A stretch of DNA of 64,000 bases from Sporomusaceae bacterium (GCA_018434355.1 JAHDPL010000029.1:1-64000), one strand, 5' to 3'; positions 41,682 through 52,357 are shown, counted from the stretch's first letter. Notes: generated by a model not told the origin, from the letters alone. Numbers and translations are program-made.

Positions 41682-44600
41682 ATGGAGAACTTGGCAGAAA
41701 GCACTCGGATGGCTTTCCGGTTGGCCAAGGTGGGCAGCTGGAGTTTTGATCCGAACACCATGCAGGGATGTTGGAGCGAAGAGGCGGCTGCCATTCATGG
41801 TCTTGCTCCCGGCCCAGTGCCTCCGCTGGCGCAGTATGCGTCGCTGTTTGAAAATCTTAGCCTCGAAACGCTGGAACAACATATAAAACTGGCCGTAGAG
41901 GCAAAACGGCCTTTTGCGTTTGAGGCAAAACTGAAGTTGCCGGATGGCAAAGAAAAGTGGGTGCGTTGGAACGGGCAGCCTGTAACAGAGCAGGGCCGTG
42001 TCGTACGGATCGATGGTGCGGTGCAGGACATCAGCGAAATGAGAGCGGCTCAGCAACAATCGCAAAAAGATAGCTTGTTGCTGGAAGCCTTTTTTACGGT
42101 ACTACCAGACCTGCTGTTTTTGTTTGACGGCGATGGGGTAATCCTGGAATATCGGGCTAGGACCGACGCCGATTTGTATATCCCTCCGGAAGTGTTTCTG
42201 GGCAAGGCGTTCCGCGAGGTTTTGCCTGCAGAGGTTGCCGGCTTGTTTCACTACGCAATGCAACAGGCAAAGGAAACCGGCGACTATTGCCGGTTTGAGT
42301 ATGAACTGCCGATGCCGGACGGACGGCAGATGCGGTTTGAGTGCCGGTTGAATTGTCTGCCAAATGGCGAACGGTATATTGCAATCGTTCGTGATATCAC
42401 GAAAACATTCAGGGTGATGCAGGAACTGGCGGAGAGCGAACAACGTTTTCGCAGTCTGCTGGAGAACGCTCCGTTTCCGGTAATCATTGCCCGGGCTCGC
42501 GACGGAGTCCTATTATACGGAAATGCTCAGGCCAAACTCCGTTTTGGGGGCTCCGGCAGCGAAGGCTTAGGGCTGGAAGCAAACAGGTTCTATCAGAACA
42601 ACGAAGACCGTCAGCTGTTTTTGACAACTCTGTGGCAGCAGGGGTGTGTTCAAGATTGGGAAATCCCAATGCTTGATTTGCAGGGAAAGATGTATTGGGC
42701 GTTGATGTCCGGTTCATTGGTCGAATATGGCGGTGAATCTGCCGTCATGGTGGCAATCAACGATATCAGCCGACGAAAAAGGGCGGAACAGGAACTGGAG
42801 CAGGAGCGACGACGGTTGCGGGAACGGGTCAAGGAACAGCAGTGCCTGCACTCTGTATTTGCGATTACCGAAGACGATGCCACCCCATTGCCACAACTGC
42901 TGCAATGCGTGGTGCAGGAAATCGCAACCGGCTGGCAATATCCCGACATCACAGCAGTTTGTCTGGAATATGACGGGCAACAATTCTTCACAGCCAATTT
43001 TATGAGAAATTCCTGGTTGCTGGAAACGTCGGCAATCCTGATTGATGGCGGTGAGCTCCGCTTGCAGGTTGCCTATATCGAAGAGCGACCGCCAGAGGAT
43101 GAAGGACCTTTTTTGCAGGAGGAGCGGCTGTTGGCGGAAACCATTGTGCAGCGGCTGAAGGAGATGCTGAATCGCCGGCGCAGCGTAGCAGCAATCCGGC
43201 AACATGAAGAATTGCTCCATGTAATGTATGACATGACGACGGACGCAATCGTTTTGACTGATCCGCTGCAGGGAGATTTCATCGAATTCAATCGGTCGGC
43301 CTATCAGGGACTCGGTTATACGGCAGCGGAGTTTGCCAAAATGAGTATCAGGGATATTCAGGCCGAATATTCGCCGGAAAAAATCGTCTCAGTTCTGCAG
43401 TCGGTGGCAAACGGGCATCCTGCTGAATGCGAGACGCGTCACCGCTGCAAGGATGGCAAGATCGAAGCGGCGTTAGTCCGGTTGGCGCGAGTCGAACATG
43501 GTGGAAGGACCTTGATTTGCAATTCATGGCGTCATATCACCGAACAAAAACAGCGGGAACACTTGCAACTGGTCGTGACAGAGCGATTAAAACTTCACAA
43601 CTGGCTGATTCGCAAAATCAGTCTGCATGAAGCGGGCTTTAATGGTGACGTGGAGAGTATGGCCCATGAAGTGACGGAACTGTTGGCGATGAATCTGGGG
43701 ATCGCCCGGGTAAGCGTCTGGTGTTATAGCGAAAATGAAACCCGGCTTGAATGTCTCGCGCAGTTCGACGCCTTGACAGGAACCCATTCCTCTGGGATGC
43801 TGCTGGAAGAAAGTCGCTATCGGTCCGAGTTTTCTTTTATCAAAGGCAGTCGTTACGTGGATGCGGATGATGTAATGACCGATCCTCGCACTGTTGGCTA
43901 TCGCGAGGATTATCTGATTCCGGCAGGTATCGTTTCGATGCTGGATTGCAGCATTGTATTCGGCGGTCGCAATCTGGGCGTGATCTGTTTTGAACAGGTA
44001 AAAACGCCGCACCATTGGGAAAACGATGAGATCATCTTTGGCTGCCAGGTGGCGGACCAATTCGGTATGGCCTTTTTGAACCGGGACCGCTGGAAAATCC
44101 TGCGTTCGCTGGTACAGAGCGAGGCATTTTTAAATCGGGCTCAGGCAGTGTCAAAAACCGGTCACTGGAATCTGGATATTCCACAAAACAACTTGCTCTG
44201 GTCCAATGAAACCTACCGGATCTTTGGCGTCGAAATCGGAACGCGCCTGATGTTGGAGGACTTTTTCAACCTGGTTCATCCTGATGATCGTGCCGGGGTC
44301 GCTGAGGCATGGAAAAAGGCGATGGTTGGAGAGCAGTATCAGGTGGTACATCGGATTGTTGTCGACGGCGAAACCTTCTGGGTGGAAGAACGATGCGAAA
44401 TCGAAACGGATTCGGCTGGCCGACCGCTGGTCGCCATGGGAACCGTGCAGGACATCAGCGAAAAAGTCAGGACGTTGCATGAACTGGAAAACTATCGGGC
44501 GCATCTGGAAGATCTGGTCGCGTCCCGCACCGCCGAGCTGGAAGCGGCCAAGACGGCGGCGGAAGCGGCCAGCTTGGCCAAAAGTTCATTCCTGTCCAAC

Positions 44601-46820
44601 ATGAGTCATGAAATCCGTACGCCGATGAATTCGATTATCGGCTACGCACACCTGGTCCGTCAGGAACCGTTGACGCTGAAACAGACCCACCAGATGGACC
44701 GGTTGGCTGGCGCGGCCCGCCATCTGATGCAGATCATCAATGATATTCTGGATCTGTCCAAAATCGAAGCCAACAAAATGACGCTGGAAATCGGCGACTT
44801 TGAGCCGGGGCAATTGATTGAAAGCGTTTGTAGTTTGGTGGAAGCAGACGTGGCGGAGAAAAAGCTCTATCTTTTGATTGACCTGCAGAACTACAAGCCG
44901 GTATTGCTGCGCGGCGACGGCGTACGGTTGCGGCAGATTCTGTTGAACATGGTCAGCAATGCCGTCAAATTTACTGAACATGGCGGAATTACCATCGCCG
45001 GACGCAGCTGGGCCAGTGGGTCCAACAGGATCACCCTGCGGATCGAAGTCAGGGATACCGGCATCGGTATTCCGCAAAATCAACTGCCCCGATTGTTCCA
45101 TGAATTTGAACAGATCGATGGATCATCAACCAGGCGCTACGGGGGAACCGGGCTGGGCTTGGCGATCTGTCGCAAACTGGCGAACTTGATGGGAGGAGAA
45201 ATCGGCGTCGAGAGCAGCGAAGGTAGTGGCAGTACCTTTTGGCTGGAAATCGGCTTTGACATTTCTGGCAACGCGCCGGTCCAGTCGCCGGAACTATCGA
45301 GTTTCGAAGGCATTCGCGCATTGGTTGTGGATGATGTCGAGGATGCCCGGCTGATTCTCTCGGCAATGTTAGGCGAGCTGGGGCTAAGGGCTGATACGGC
45401 GATCTCCGGGCAGGCAGGACTGGAAGCGATCCAGACAGCCGATAGCCAAGGCGACCCTTATAAACTATTGATTGTCGACCTGAACATGCCGCTTATGAAC
45501 GGGCTGGAGATGGTACAGTCGCTGCACTCGCTCAGCCTGCGACAACATCCGGCGATTGTCATGGCAACTGCCTTCAGCAACGAAGTCTCCTTTGAAGAAA
45601 CTGCTCGGGCAGGGATTGCCAGGGTACTGGCAAAACCTTTGACGATGTCACGATTGCGGACTGTTCTTGAGGAATTGTTGCGGCAATTGCCGTCCGTCGA
45701 ACCGGAGTATCAGGTTTCGGTCCAGCCGGATAACATTGCTGCGGATTTGAAATTGCGGCAAGGCTCGCATATCCTGGTGGTGGAAGATAATCCGATTAAT
45801 CAGGACGTCGCCGGGCAGCTGCTGACGTCGGTCGGGATGCAGGTCAGTTTTGCTGACAATGGACGGCAGGCTGTCGAGCTGGTTCGTCTCAATCCTTATG
45901 ATTTAGTCCTGATGGATGTGCAGATGCCTGTTATGGATGGATTGGCGGCCACTGCGGCGATTCGGCGACTGGCAGGCGGCGAGAAGATTCCGGTCTTGGC
46001 GATGACTGCCAATGCATTCGAGGAAGACCGATTGAAGGCGATTGCAGCAGGGATGAATGACCATCTGGGGAAACCGGTCGAACCTGATTTGCTTTACCGG
46101 GCGCTGGTGAAGTGGCTCCCGGTGAAAACGGCTCCAGGGCAGCCCGTTTCTGGTAGTCCCTCCGCCGTGGCATGCCTGTCTAGTCGGCCAATCGGAGCCG
46201 TTTCCCGTTCGGAAATGATAAATGCTTTGGCAAATATCGAGGGATTGGATGCGACGAGCGGACTCAACCGGATTTGTGGTGACGAAGGGTTCTATTTCAG
46301 CTTGCTCGAGCAATTTTGCCTGCAGCATGCCGCAGATGGCGGCGTGTTGACCGAAAAGCTGGCGGCAGGAGACCGGGCCGGAATGGCCCAGGTCGCGCAT
46401 GCGCTTAGGGGAGTCGCGGGAGCTCTCGGCGCCGAAAAAGTGCAACAACTGGCCCGCGTTCTGGAAGAGGCGATCAGAGTGGAAGCGACTGAAGATTCGT
46501 TGCAGCTGCTATTGCAGAAACTGGTGGAAGCATTGTCTGTCTTGGTGGCAAAGCTGCAAACTGTGTTCGGCAATGCGCAAACATCGTCGCCTATGACGAG
46601 AAACATCTCGGCGGCGCAGCCTGTACGGGAGACTTTGCTGACACTGGCCGAACTGCTGTCGCGCAATGATGTTGCCGCCGCGGATGTGTTTGATTCTTCA
46701 CGAACAATACTGGAACAGGCTTTGGGCGCCGACGTACAGCGACTGGGCCGGCAAATCGAGAACTACGATTACGCCGATGCGGCTAATATGGTGCGACTCT
46801 GGTTGGGCCGGGAAAGATGA
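41682..46820 (+). CDS. Large PAS/GAF hybrid sensor kinase with two REC and an Hpt domain
   Basis: 1713 residues, cytoplasmic, no TM segments. Order: PAS, PAS, PAS, a GAF-like region, PAS (MYDMTTDAIVLTD), GAF (about 630-800), PAS (AQAVSKTGHWNLDIP), coiled coil, HisKA (NMSHEIRTPMNSII, about 980), HATPase (NAVKFT, DTGIGIP, GGTGLGLAI), REC (IVDLNMPLMNG), REC (LMDVQMPVMDG, GKPVEP), Hpt (VAHALRGVAGALGA) and a C-terminal helical tail. The PAS domains suggest sensing of internal redox or small ligands. GGAGGA precedes ATG 41682. Third kinase-relay element of the operon; its Hpt could phosphorylate REC domains of neighbouring proteins. Confidence 0.88.
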   Translation: MENLAESTRMAFRLAKVGSWSFDPNTMQGCWSEEAAAIHGLAPGPVPPLAQYASLFENLSLETLEQHIKLAVEAKRPFAFEAKLKLPDGKEKWVRWNGQPVTEQGRVVRIDGAVQDISEMRAAQQQSQKDSLLLEAFFTVLPDLLFLFDGDGVILEYRARTDADLYIPPEVFLGKAFREVLPAEVAGLFHYAMQQAKETGDYCRFEYELPMPDGRQMRFECRLNCLPNGERYIAIVRDITKTFRVMQELAESEQRFRSLLENAPFPVIIARARDGVLLYGNAQAKLRFGGSGSEGLGLEANRFYQNNEDRQLFLTTLWQQGCVQDWEIPMLDLQGKMYWALMSGSLVEYGGESAVMVAINDISRRKRAEQELEQERRRLRERVKEQQCLHSVFAITEDDATPLPQLLQCVVQEIATGWQYPDITAVCLEYDGQQFFTANFMRNSWLLETSAILIDGGELRLQVAYIEERPPEDEGPFLQEERLLAETIVQRLKEMLNRRRSVAAIRQHEELLHVMYDMTTDAIVLTDPLQGDFIEFNRSAYQGLGYTAAEFAKMSIRDIQAEYSPEKIVSVLQSVANGHPAECETRHRCKDGKIEAALVRLARVEHGGRTLICNSWRHITEQKQREHLQLVVTERLKLHNWLIRKISLHEAGFNGDVESMAHEVTELLAMNLGIARVSVWCYSENETRLECLAQFDALTGTHSSGMLLEESRYRSEFSFIKGSRYVDADDVMTDPRTVGYREDYLIPAGIVSMLDCSIVFGGRNLGVICFEQVKTPHHWENDEIIFGCQVADQFGMAFLNRDRWKILRSLVQSEAFLNRAQAVSKTGHWNLDIPQNNLLWSNETYRIFGVEIGTRLMLEDFFNLVHPDDRAGVAEAWKKAMVGEQYQVVHRIVVDGETFWVEERCEIETDSAGRPLVAMGTVQDISEKVRTLHELENYRAHLEDLVASRTAELEAAKTAAEAASLAKSSFLSNMSHEIRTPMNSIIGYAHLVRQEPLTLKQTHQMDRLAGAARHLMQIINDILDLSKIEANKMTLEIGDFEPGQLIESVCSLVEADVAEKKLYLLIDLQNYKPVLLRGDGVRLRQILLNMVSNAVKFTEHGGITIAGRSWASGSNRITLRIEVRDTGIGIPQNQLPRLFHEFEQIDGSSTRRYGGTGLGLAICRKLANLMGGEIGVESSEGSGSTFWLEIGFDISGNAPVQSPELSSFEGIRALVVDDVEDARLILSAMLGELGLRADTAISGQAGLEAIQTADSQGDPYKLLIVDLNMPLMNGLEMVQSLHSLSLRQHPAIVMATAFSNEVSFEETARAGIARVLAKPLTMSRLRTVLEELLRQLPSVEPEYQVSVQPDNIAADLKLRQGSHILVVEDNPINQDVAGQLLTSVGMQVSFADNGRQAVELVRLNPYDLVLMDVQMPVMDGLAATAAIRRLAGGEKIPVLAMTANAFEEDRLKAIAAGMNDHLGKPVEPDLLYRALVKWLPVKTAPGQPVSGSPSAVACLSSRPIGAVSRSEMINALANIEGLDATSGLNRICGDEGFYFSLLEQFCLQHAADGGVLTEKLAAGDRAGMAQVAHALRGVAGALGAEKVQQLARVLEEAIRVEATEDSLQLLLQKLVEALSVLVAKLQTVFGNAQTSSPMTRNISAAQPVRETLLTLAELLSRNDVAAADVFDSSRTILEQALGADVQRLGRQIENYDYADAANMVRLWLGRER

Positions 46821-46830
46821 GGCTGCAGCG

Positions 46831-48066
46831 ATGAAAATTCTGGTAGTTGATGACGACAAGTTCAATCTGATGATTGCCAAGGATTCGCTGGAAGACCAGG
46901 TGGAACACAGCGGGATATTGTTATGCCGAAACCCATTGGAAGTGATGGGCCTGCTGGCGACAGAGGAAATCGGCGTGGTTTTGCTGGATATCGTGATGCC
47001 GCACCTGGACGGGATCAGTTTGCTGAAACAAATCCGCAGCAACCCTCAATATGATGACCTGCAGATCATCATGTTTTCAGCCGTTGCCGATCACGACAGC
47101 TTTCAGCGCTGCTTTGAAAGCGGCGCCAACGACTATGTGTCAAAACCGATCAATCCGCCGGAATTTATCGCACGGATGCGGGCTGCGGTAAAGATACGCA
47201 ATAACGTGAAGAATCTCAAGGCCACACAGGCATATCTGGCGCAGACGGAAAAACTAGTTTCCATTGGCGAACTGGCGGCAGGCGTCGCGCATGAAATCAA
47301 TAATCCGCTCGGGTTTGTCGGCAGCAACCTGGGAACAATCACTCGTTATCTGCAGACCATTGAGCAGTACATAAACAGCTGCAGGGAATTGGGACGACAA
47401 ATCGGTGATCTGCAGGTGACGCGTGAAGAACTGACCGTCCGGCAGCAACAGGTCGATGCGTTGGCAAAAAAACTGAACCTGGAATATGTGTTGTCCGATT
47501 TGAAACCGGTGATTGAGGAATCGCGCGAAGGCGTAGTCCGGATTGAGAAAATCGTCCGTAGCTTGCGCAATTTTGCCCGCAGCAGTTCGGATGAAGAAGT
47601 TTTGCCGAACAGTATGGAACAGATTTTGGATGAGGCGTTGCAAATTTTGCAGAACGAAATAAAATATGTCGCCACGGTGGAAAAAGAATGTCAACCTGCT
47701 GCACTGGTCGCTTGTGACAAAGGCCAGCTTGTTCAGGTCCTGGTCAATGTTTTGCACAACGCAGCTCAGGCGATCAAGGCGCAGGCCAAAGACCATCTGG
47801 GTACGATACGGATTGAAATATACAGTGAAGAAACGAGCACTGTATGCCGGATCACAGACGACGGGCCGGGAATCAAGCCGGAGCATTTGCGCCGCGTGTT
47901 TGACCCGTTCTTTACGACAAAGGACGTTGGCAGCGGTACCGGACTAGGGCTGAGCATCGCTTATGGAATTGTAAAGAAGTATGGCGGAGAAATGACGGTT
48001 AACAGCGAATGGGGGTCGGGCGCCAGCTTTTCGATCAAGTTGCCGGCAATCCGACATGCCAGTTGA
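46831..48066 (+). CDS. REC-histidine kinase
   Basis: About 411 residues: an N-terminal REC (LLDIVMPHLDG, SKPINPPEF), a long coiled coil and a C-terminal kinase of the HAMP-less NtrB-like class (LAAGVAHEINNPLGFV His, NVLHNAAQAIKA N-box, DDGPGIKPEHLRRVFDPFFTTK, GTGLGLSIAYGIV). A kinase that begins with a receiver is usually an intermediate in a relay and is probably phosphorylated by the preceding hybrid kinase. The frame extends upstream into the previous gene, but ATG 46831 begins the REC domain and has GAGG at nine bases. Last gene of the operon, followed by a terminator. Confidence 0.9.
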   Translation: MKILVVDDDKFNLMIAKDSLEDQVEHSGILLCRNPLEVMGLLATEEIGVVLLDIVMPHLDGISLLKQIRSNPQYDDLQIIMFSAVADHDSFQRCFESGANDYVSKPINPPEFIARMRAAVKIRNNVKNLKATQAYLAQTEKLVSIGELAAGVAHEINNPLGFVGSNLGTITRYLQTIEQYINSCRELGRQIGDLQVTREELTVRQQQVDALAKKLNLEYVLSDLKPVIEESREGVVRIEKIVRSLRNFARSSSDEEVLPNSMEQILDEALQILQNEIKYVATVEKECQPAALVACDKGQLVQVLVNVLHNAAQAIKAQAKDHLGTIRIEIYSEETSTVCRITDDGPGIKPEHLRRVFDPFFTTKDVGSGTGLGLSIAYGIVKKYGGEMTVNSEWGSGASFSIKLPAIRHAS

Positions 48067-48076
48067 GCGTTGCTGC

Positions 48077-48126
48077 AAAAAGAAACAGCGTCCAATCCTT
48101 ATTCGGGTTGAACGCTGTTTCTTTTT
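48077..48126 (+). terminator. Terminator after the kinase operon, probably bidirectional
   Basis: AAAGAAACAGCGT...ACGCTGTTTCTTT followed by a T tract; also flanked by A residues so that it can serve the convergent chemoreceptor gene. Confidence 0.85.
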
Positions 48127-48139
48127 CGGCGCTTATCGG

Positions 48140-50182
48140 CTAGATGCGAAACCGTTCGACAGCGAGTTTAAGATTGTTCGCGATGGCTGATGTCTCATGG
48201 GCGCCGGCGGACACTTCCTGAGCCGTGGCCGATTGTTCTTCGGTAGCGGCTGACATTTCTTCGGCGCCGGCGGCAGATTGTTGGGCGACGGCCGAGATTT
48301 CCTCGACGCTAACCAGGGTATTGCGGGCATTGGACTGAATCGTTGCCAACTGATTTGACAGTTCCGTGACCAGCTTTTCGACTAAGGCGATTTCTTGAAC
48401 GATACCACCAATATAGCGACCACCGGTCTCGATTGCGCCAACTTGGGTGTCCACCCGTTCCAGGTTTGTTTCCATGGTGCGCACGGTGACGGAGGTTTCC
48501 TCCTGAATCGTATTGACTAGGCCGCGGATCGATTCGGCCGACTTATTCGAGTCCTCGGCCAGTTTGCGGACTTCTTCGGCAACTACGGCGAAGCCACGCC
48601 CTGCTTCACCGGCCCTGGCAGCCTCGATGGCCGCATTGAGAGCGAGCAGGTTCGTTTGGCCGGAGATATGCATGATAATCCCAACAATGTTGCCGATTTC
48701 GCTGGAACGTTTGCCCAGGTTCTGGATCGACTCGGTGGCGAACCGAACGGTTTCACGGACTTGCCCGAGCTGGTCGATCGCTTTTTGCAAAGCCTCCATA
48801 GCTTCCTTGACGTTTGTGCTGGTGTCGCCGACTTTCTTCTTCATTGTGGTTGCATCGCTGGTTCCGGCATCGACGGAAGCCTGGACCTCCTGCATACGCG
48901 ATAGCATATCAGTGGCAAGACCGGCCAGTTTGGACGATCCTACCGCAATCTCGCCGACGGTTTCGGCGACCTGGCCGGCGGTTTCGCCGCTTTGCCGGGC
49001 TGCTTCCGAGACCGTGGCGCTGGTGTCGCTGAGCTGGTTGGCATCGTTGCGCAATGCGCGTACGACATTGGCCAGTGATGCCCGCATATTCTGAAATGCC
49101 GCTGCCATTTGAGCAACTTCATCCTGTCCCTGAGCCAGCTTTTTGTCCACAGGCCGCTCCGTCAGATCGCCGGCGGCGATATCGCGGGCTCGAACCGATA
49201 GCTGGCCTAAAGGCGCCAGACGGCGGTTGATGAAGTAGCCTAAAAACGACAACGCCGCGAAAAGGACCAGCAGGCCGAGTCCGGCGCTATGCAGGGCGGC
49301 CTGGCGACCTTGCGCCAGCATGATCTCACTGTTCAACGTCACTGCCAGAGACCAACCGAAGCTTTCTGACGGCGTTCCCTTGCCGATCGGCTGGAAGCCT
49401 AGCATTTTATGTAGGCCGTTGTAATCGTATTCGCCTACGCCGGTTTCTCCCTTGGCCATCCGGGCGATCAGTCCTCCGAGCGCATCGGTTCTTTTGCCAA
49501 GGGCGTCTGAGCCTCGCTGCTTGAGGTCAGGGTGCCAGAGGATCACTTTTTTGTTGTCGACGATCATCGGGTAACTGTCAGTCAGTCCCCGGGCCACGAA
49601 GCCGTCAATCAGCGGCTTCATGAAAGCGTCAAAAGCGGAGAAGGGGATCCTGGCCATCACATAGCCGATGATGGACTGTCCGGAAAGATCCCTAAGCGGA
49701 ATGGCAAAAACGATCACTGGTTGTTTCAGATCGTTTGACATCCGATACTCCATATGTTTGGCCTGTTTGGTTTGAACTTGCTTGAACCATTCGGCGTTTC
49801 GGTAGTTCTGGCCAAGCACGCCGCTGCCGACGCCCGTGACCAGCGTTCCGTTGGGATCCACCAGCAACAGGTCCGAGTAGATTCCCTGATAAGCATTGAA
49901 TACTTCCTGCAACGCCAGTTTCTTGGTTTCGACCGTGGCGGCAGGATCTTTCAGCACCCTGCGGGTTGCCAGCACATCGACATCGCCGCTGCGTTGGTTG
50001 AGATAGTTGTTCAGACTCATGACCACCAGATTGGTGGCGGTGGTTGCTTCACGCTCGGCGCCGGCCAAGGTCGCCTGATTGGAGCGCCACAGAGAGAAGC
50101 CGAGCGTAGCGACAAGCAAAAAGATGATGATCAGGCTGGTGAATAAGATGATCCGGACCCGCAGGCTTTGCAAATTGAACAT
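48140..50182 (-). CDS. Methyl-accepting chemotaxis protein (dCache-HAMP-MCP)
   Basis: 680 residues: TM (about 10-32), a dCache ligand domain (35-300), TM (about 303-325), HAMP ([20 protein letters not shown]), and the MCP signalling coil with the hairpin tip [45 protein letters not shown]. It signals to CheA/CheW or to a kinase of similar type; no che genes are in the window. RBS AAGGAG precedes the ATG. It begins four bases after the stop of the REC-PP2C phosphatase gene, so it is the last gene of the partner-switching operon. Confidence 0.93.
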   Translation of the reverse strand: MFNLQSLRVRIILFTSLIIIFLLVATLGFSLWRSNQATLAGAEREATTATNLVVMSLNNYLNQRSGDVDVLATRRVLKDPAATVETKKLALQEVFNAYQGIYSDLLLVDPNGTLVTGVGSGVLGQNYRNAEWFKQVQTKQAKHMEYRMSNDLKQPVIVFAIPLRDLSGQSIIGYVMARIPFSAFDAFMKPLIDGFVARGLTDSYPMIVDNKKVILWHPDLKQRGSDALGKRTDALGGLIARMAKGETGVGEYDYNGLHKMLGFQPIGKGTPSESFGWSLAVTLNSEIMLAQGRQAALHSAGLGLLVLFAALSFLGYFINRRLAPLGQLSVRARDIAAGDLTERPVDKKLAQGQDEVAQMAAAFQNMRASLANVVRALRNDANQLSDTSATVSEAARQSGETAGQVAETVGEIAVGSSKLAGLATDMLSRMQEVQASVDAGTSDATTMKKKVGDTSTNVKEAMEALQKAIDQLGQVRETVRFATESIQNLGKRSSEIGNIVGIIMHISGQTNLLALNAAIEAARAGEAGRGFAVVAEEVRKLAEDSNKSAESIRGLVNTIQEETSVTVRTMETNLERVDTQVGAIETGGRYIGGIVQEIALVEKLVTELSNQLATIQSNARNTLVSVEEISAVAQQSAAGAEEMSAATEEQSATAQEVSAGAHETSAIANNLKLAVERFRI

Positions 50183-50185
50183 GTT

Positions 50186-51358
50186 TTACAGCTCCTTAGA
50201 CAAGATATCGATCGCTATGACGCAGGCGTCATCCATATCGCGGACAGGCAGTAGCGGACGCAAGGGCTTTTCCAGCGCTGCCAGAAAGGCGGCCGGTGAG
50301 TTGGCGGTAGTCGTTGCCAACAACTCGGACAGTGTCTCGATTCCAGCCCCAATCGACGCAAAATGGTTTTCCAGAATGCCGTCGGAAAACGCAATCAGGC
50401 GACAACCGACAGGCAAACCGACTGTCTGCGTTTTCAGGTTGTTGGCGGGGAACAGGCCGAGCGGCGGCGCGGTGCTTTCTAGTTTCAGAATCGTAGCGTC
50501 AGGCAAACGCAATAAGGCCGGCAAATGACCGGCATTGGCCCAGTGCAGTTTTTCGGCGGCCAAGTCGAAATCAAAGCAGATCGCTGAGAGAAAGCTCGGC
50601 AACACTCCGTTTTCCTCTTCTGCCGTCTGTCGCGGCAGACTGGCGATATCCCACATCTGTCGTCCAAGTGAATTGAGGAGGTCGCCAGGAGTGGTATTTT
50701 GTTGCATCAGCCGGCTGGCGGCAGACTGCAGGAAAACCGCAATGAACGCCGCAGATACGCCATGTCCCATCACGTCCATCAAAATGGCGGCGTAACGTTG
50801 GGGACCGGAGGGACAGACGAAGACCATATCGCCGGACAGGTTGCTGGCGGGGTGATACAACAGTTCCATCTCGAAATCAGGCCGTTGCAGTCGGCGGGTC
50901 AACAACCGGTCCTGGATTTCCTGGGCGATTCGGATGTCCTGTTGCAAACGTTGTTCGAACCTGCGCCTGCTTGCCCGCTCGCGGTCAAGTTGGATGGCGT
51001 TGCGCAAGCGGACCTGCAGGTTGTATTTCTGGATTGGCTTCAGGACATAATCGGTAGCGCCGGCTTCAAAGGCGCAATTCATCTGGATTTCATCATTGCT
51101 GGCGGTGACGACGAGAATCGGCGTGTCGGCATAGCCCGGCATCGACCGGATACGCAGGCAACAGGCGATGCCTTCCATGCCTTCCATTTGCAGGTCAAGC
51201 AGAATGGCTCGGACATTTCCAGGTTCGGCTTGCCGCAGTCGTTCCAGCACCGATTCGCCGCTGGCAAATTCTTCGGGAATTCCGAATCCAAGTTTGGTGA
51301 TGAAATTGCGGATGATTTTGCGATCGCTGGCCGAATCGTCGACGATGAAAATGCTCAA
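50186..51358 (-). CDS. REC-PP2C (RsbU/SpoIIE-type) serine phosphatase
   Basis: About 390 residues: REC (IFIVDDSASDRK, LLDLQMEGMEG phospho-site, KPI), coiled coil (RRRFEQRLQQDIRIAQEIQDRLL), and a SpoIIE/RsbU phosphatase domain (LSGDMVFV, LMDVMGHGVSAAF, NAGHLPALL, FSDGILE, DDACVIAI). When its REC is phosphorylated it should dephosphorylate the STAS antagonist encoded just upstream. The longer frame to 51610 overlaps the STAS gene; TTG 51358 (or 51367, overlapping the STAS stop) is the likely start, near GGAG. This start is not certain. Confidence 0.87.
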   Translation of the reverse strand: MSIFIVDDSASDRKIIRNFITKLGFGIPEEFASGESVLERLRQAEPGNVRAILLDLQMEGMEGIACCLRIRSMPGYADTPILVVTASNDEIQMNCAFEAGATDYVLKPIQKYNLQVRLRNAIQLDRERASRRRFEQRLQQDIRIAQEIQDRLLTRRLQRPDFEMELLYHPASNLSGDMVFVCPSGPQRYAAILMDVMGHGVSAAFIAVFLQSAASRLMQQNTTPGDLLNSLGRQMWDIASLPRQTAEEENGVLPSFLSAICFDFDLAAEKLHWANAGHLPALLRLPDATILKLESTAPPLGLFPANNLKTQTVGLPVGCRLIAFSDGILENHFASIGAGIETLSELLATTTANSPAAFLAALEKPLRPLLPVRDMDDACVIAIDILSKEL

Positions 51359-51363
51359 GACGA

Positions 51364-51750
51364 TCAATACTCCTGCGGCGTCAGAGGAAGCGGTCGTTCG
51401 TGCGTCAACGCCTGCAAGGCGCTGGCTTCGTCCGGTGCGACTGTCATGATTTGGTCGAACTTGGCGATGCGAAACAGGTCTAATATGAACGGATCGGATA
51501 CGACAACCGCCAATTTGATTTTGCGGCTGGCTGCTTGCCTGACAAAGTGGATCAGTACGCCAAACCCGGTGCTGTCGATCCGTTTGAGTTTGTCCATCAT
51601 GAACAGGCAACGGCTGCCCTCGGTCAACTTCTCGAAATATGGACGCACCTGTTCGCGCGCCTGGGTAGAGACTTCATACACCAACGATCCCGAGCATTCG
51701 AGCCGCAGCGATGTTTCATCCATTCTCCCCGTCACATTGAACTCAGCCAT
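51364..51750 (-). CDS. STAS-domain anti-sigma-factor antagonist
   Basis: 128 residues of one STAS domain, RsbV/SpoIIAA-like. The phosphorylation loop reads KRIDSTGFGVLIHF (Ser in DSTG). In partner switching the unphosphorylated form traps the anti-sigma kinase. It overlaps the RsbW-like gene by eight bases upstream and meets the phosphatase gene at its stop, so all three are coupled. The C-terminus is somewhat longer than classic RsbV. Confidence 0.9.
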   Translation of the reverse strand: MAEFNVTGRMDETSLRLECSGSLVYEVSTQAREQVRPYFEKLTEGSRCLFMMDKLKRIDSTGFGVLIHFVRQAASRKIKLAVVVSDPFILDLFRIAKFDQIMTVAPDEASALQALTHERPLPLTPQEY

Positions 51751-52171
51751 GTTTTTTGATCCCCGCTTTCAAAATCATTATATGTCTTCCTGTCCGGTCG
51801 GCGCCTGAATCGATTTCTTGGCACAAATTCTGCATGAACAGAATCCCGCGACCGCGTTCTTCCCATAATAAATCCTGCATCGTCTGATTTAGGCAGATTT
51901 CCCGCCAATTGGGCGGCAGTCCCGGTCCTCGGTCAGGAATTTCGGCAGTCAACTGTTCCTTGTCGAGGCGCAGTGTGGCGGATAGCGGCTCGTCAGCCTG
52001 GCCGCAGCGGCAATTTGCTTCGAAAGCATTGACTAGCGCCTCGTGCAGGGCGAACAAAAAAGCAGGATTCACAACGCCCCAGGCTAACAAGGCGTCTTCA
52101 CAAGCCTGCTCCAACCGTTCTAATCCGTCAATTCCAGAAACAGGTGCGCTCAATTGCAGTTCGTAAAGCAA
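51743..52171 (-). CDS. RsbW-like anti-sigma serine kinase (HATPase_c_2)
   Basis: 142 residues with a GHKL ATPase fold: HEALVNAFEANCRC (N box), DRGPGLPP (G1) and RGRGILFMQNL (G2). RsbW/SpoIIAB-type kinases phosphorylate a STAS antagonist and bind a sigma factor or another target. No sigma-factor gene is adjacent, so the target may be elsewhere or may not be a sigma factor. The TTG start has GGAG at eight bases. First gene of the four-gene minus-strand operon. Confidence 0.88.
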   Translation of the reverse strand: MLYELQLSAPVSGIDGLERLEQACEDALLAWGVVNPAFLFALHEALVNAFEANCRCGQADEPLSATLRLDKEQLTAEIPDRGPGLPPNWREICLNQTMQDLLWEERGRGILFMQNLCQEIDSGADRTGRHIMILKAGIKKHG

Positions 52172-52357
52172 ATTTGTATTCTCCGTTCAAATCATGACAC
52201 GAGCGGAATACAAGAAACTAAAGAAAAATTAATACAAATAATTAATTCGCAGCATAGACGAATTTTCCTGCACGACTTTTGCAAAGTTTAAAAATAATGC
52301 AGGAGTTTGCAGCAATGCGCTGAAATAAAACAAAATGTGCAGGAAGCTGAAAATCCA

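Noticed and set aside
50699-51808. A 369-codon open frame on the plus strand opposite the REC-PP2C and STAS genes.
   Set aside because: The minus-strand genes have clear family motifs; the plus frame has none and lacks an RBS.
52200-52306. GCAAAG near 52280 as a remnant of another GEMM motif before the GGDEF-HD-GYP gene.
   Set aside because: Only one six-base block is present; the other conserved elements are missing.
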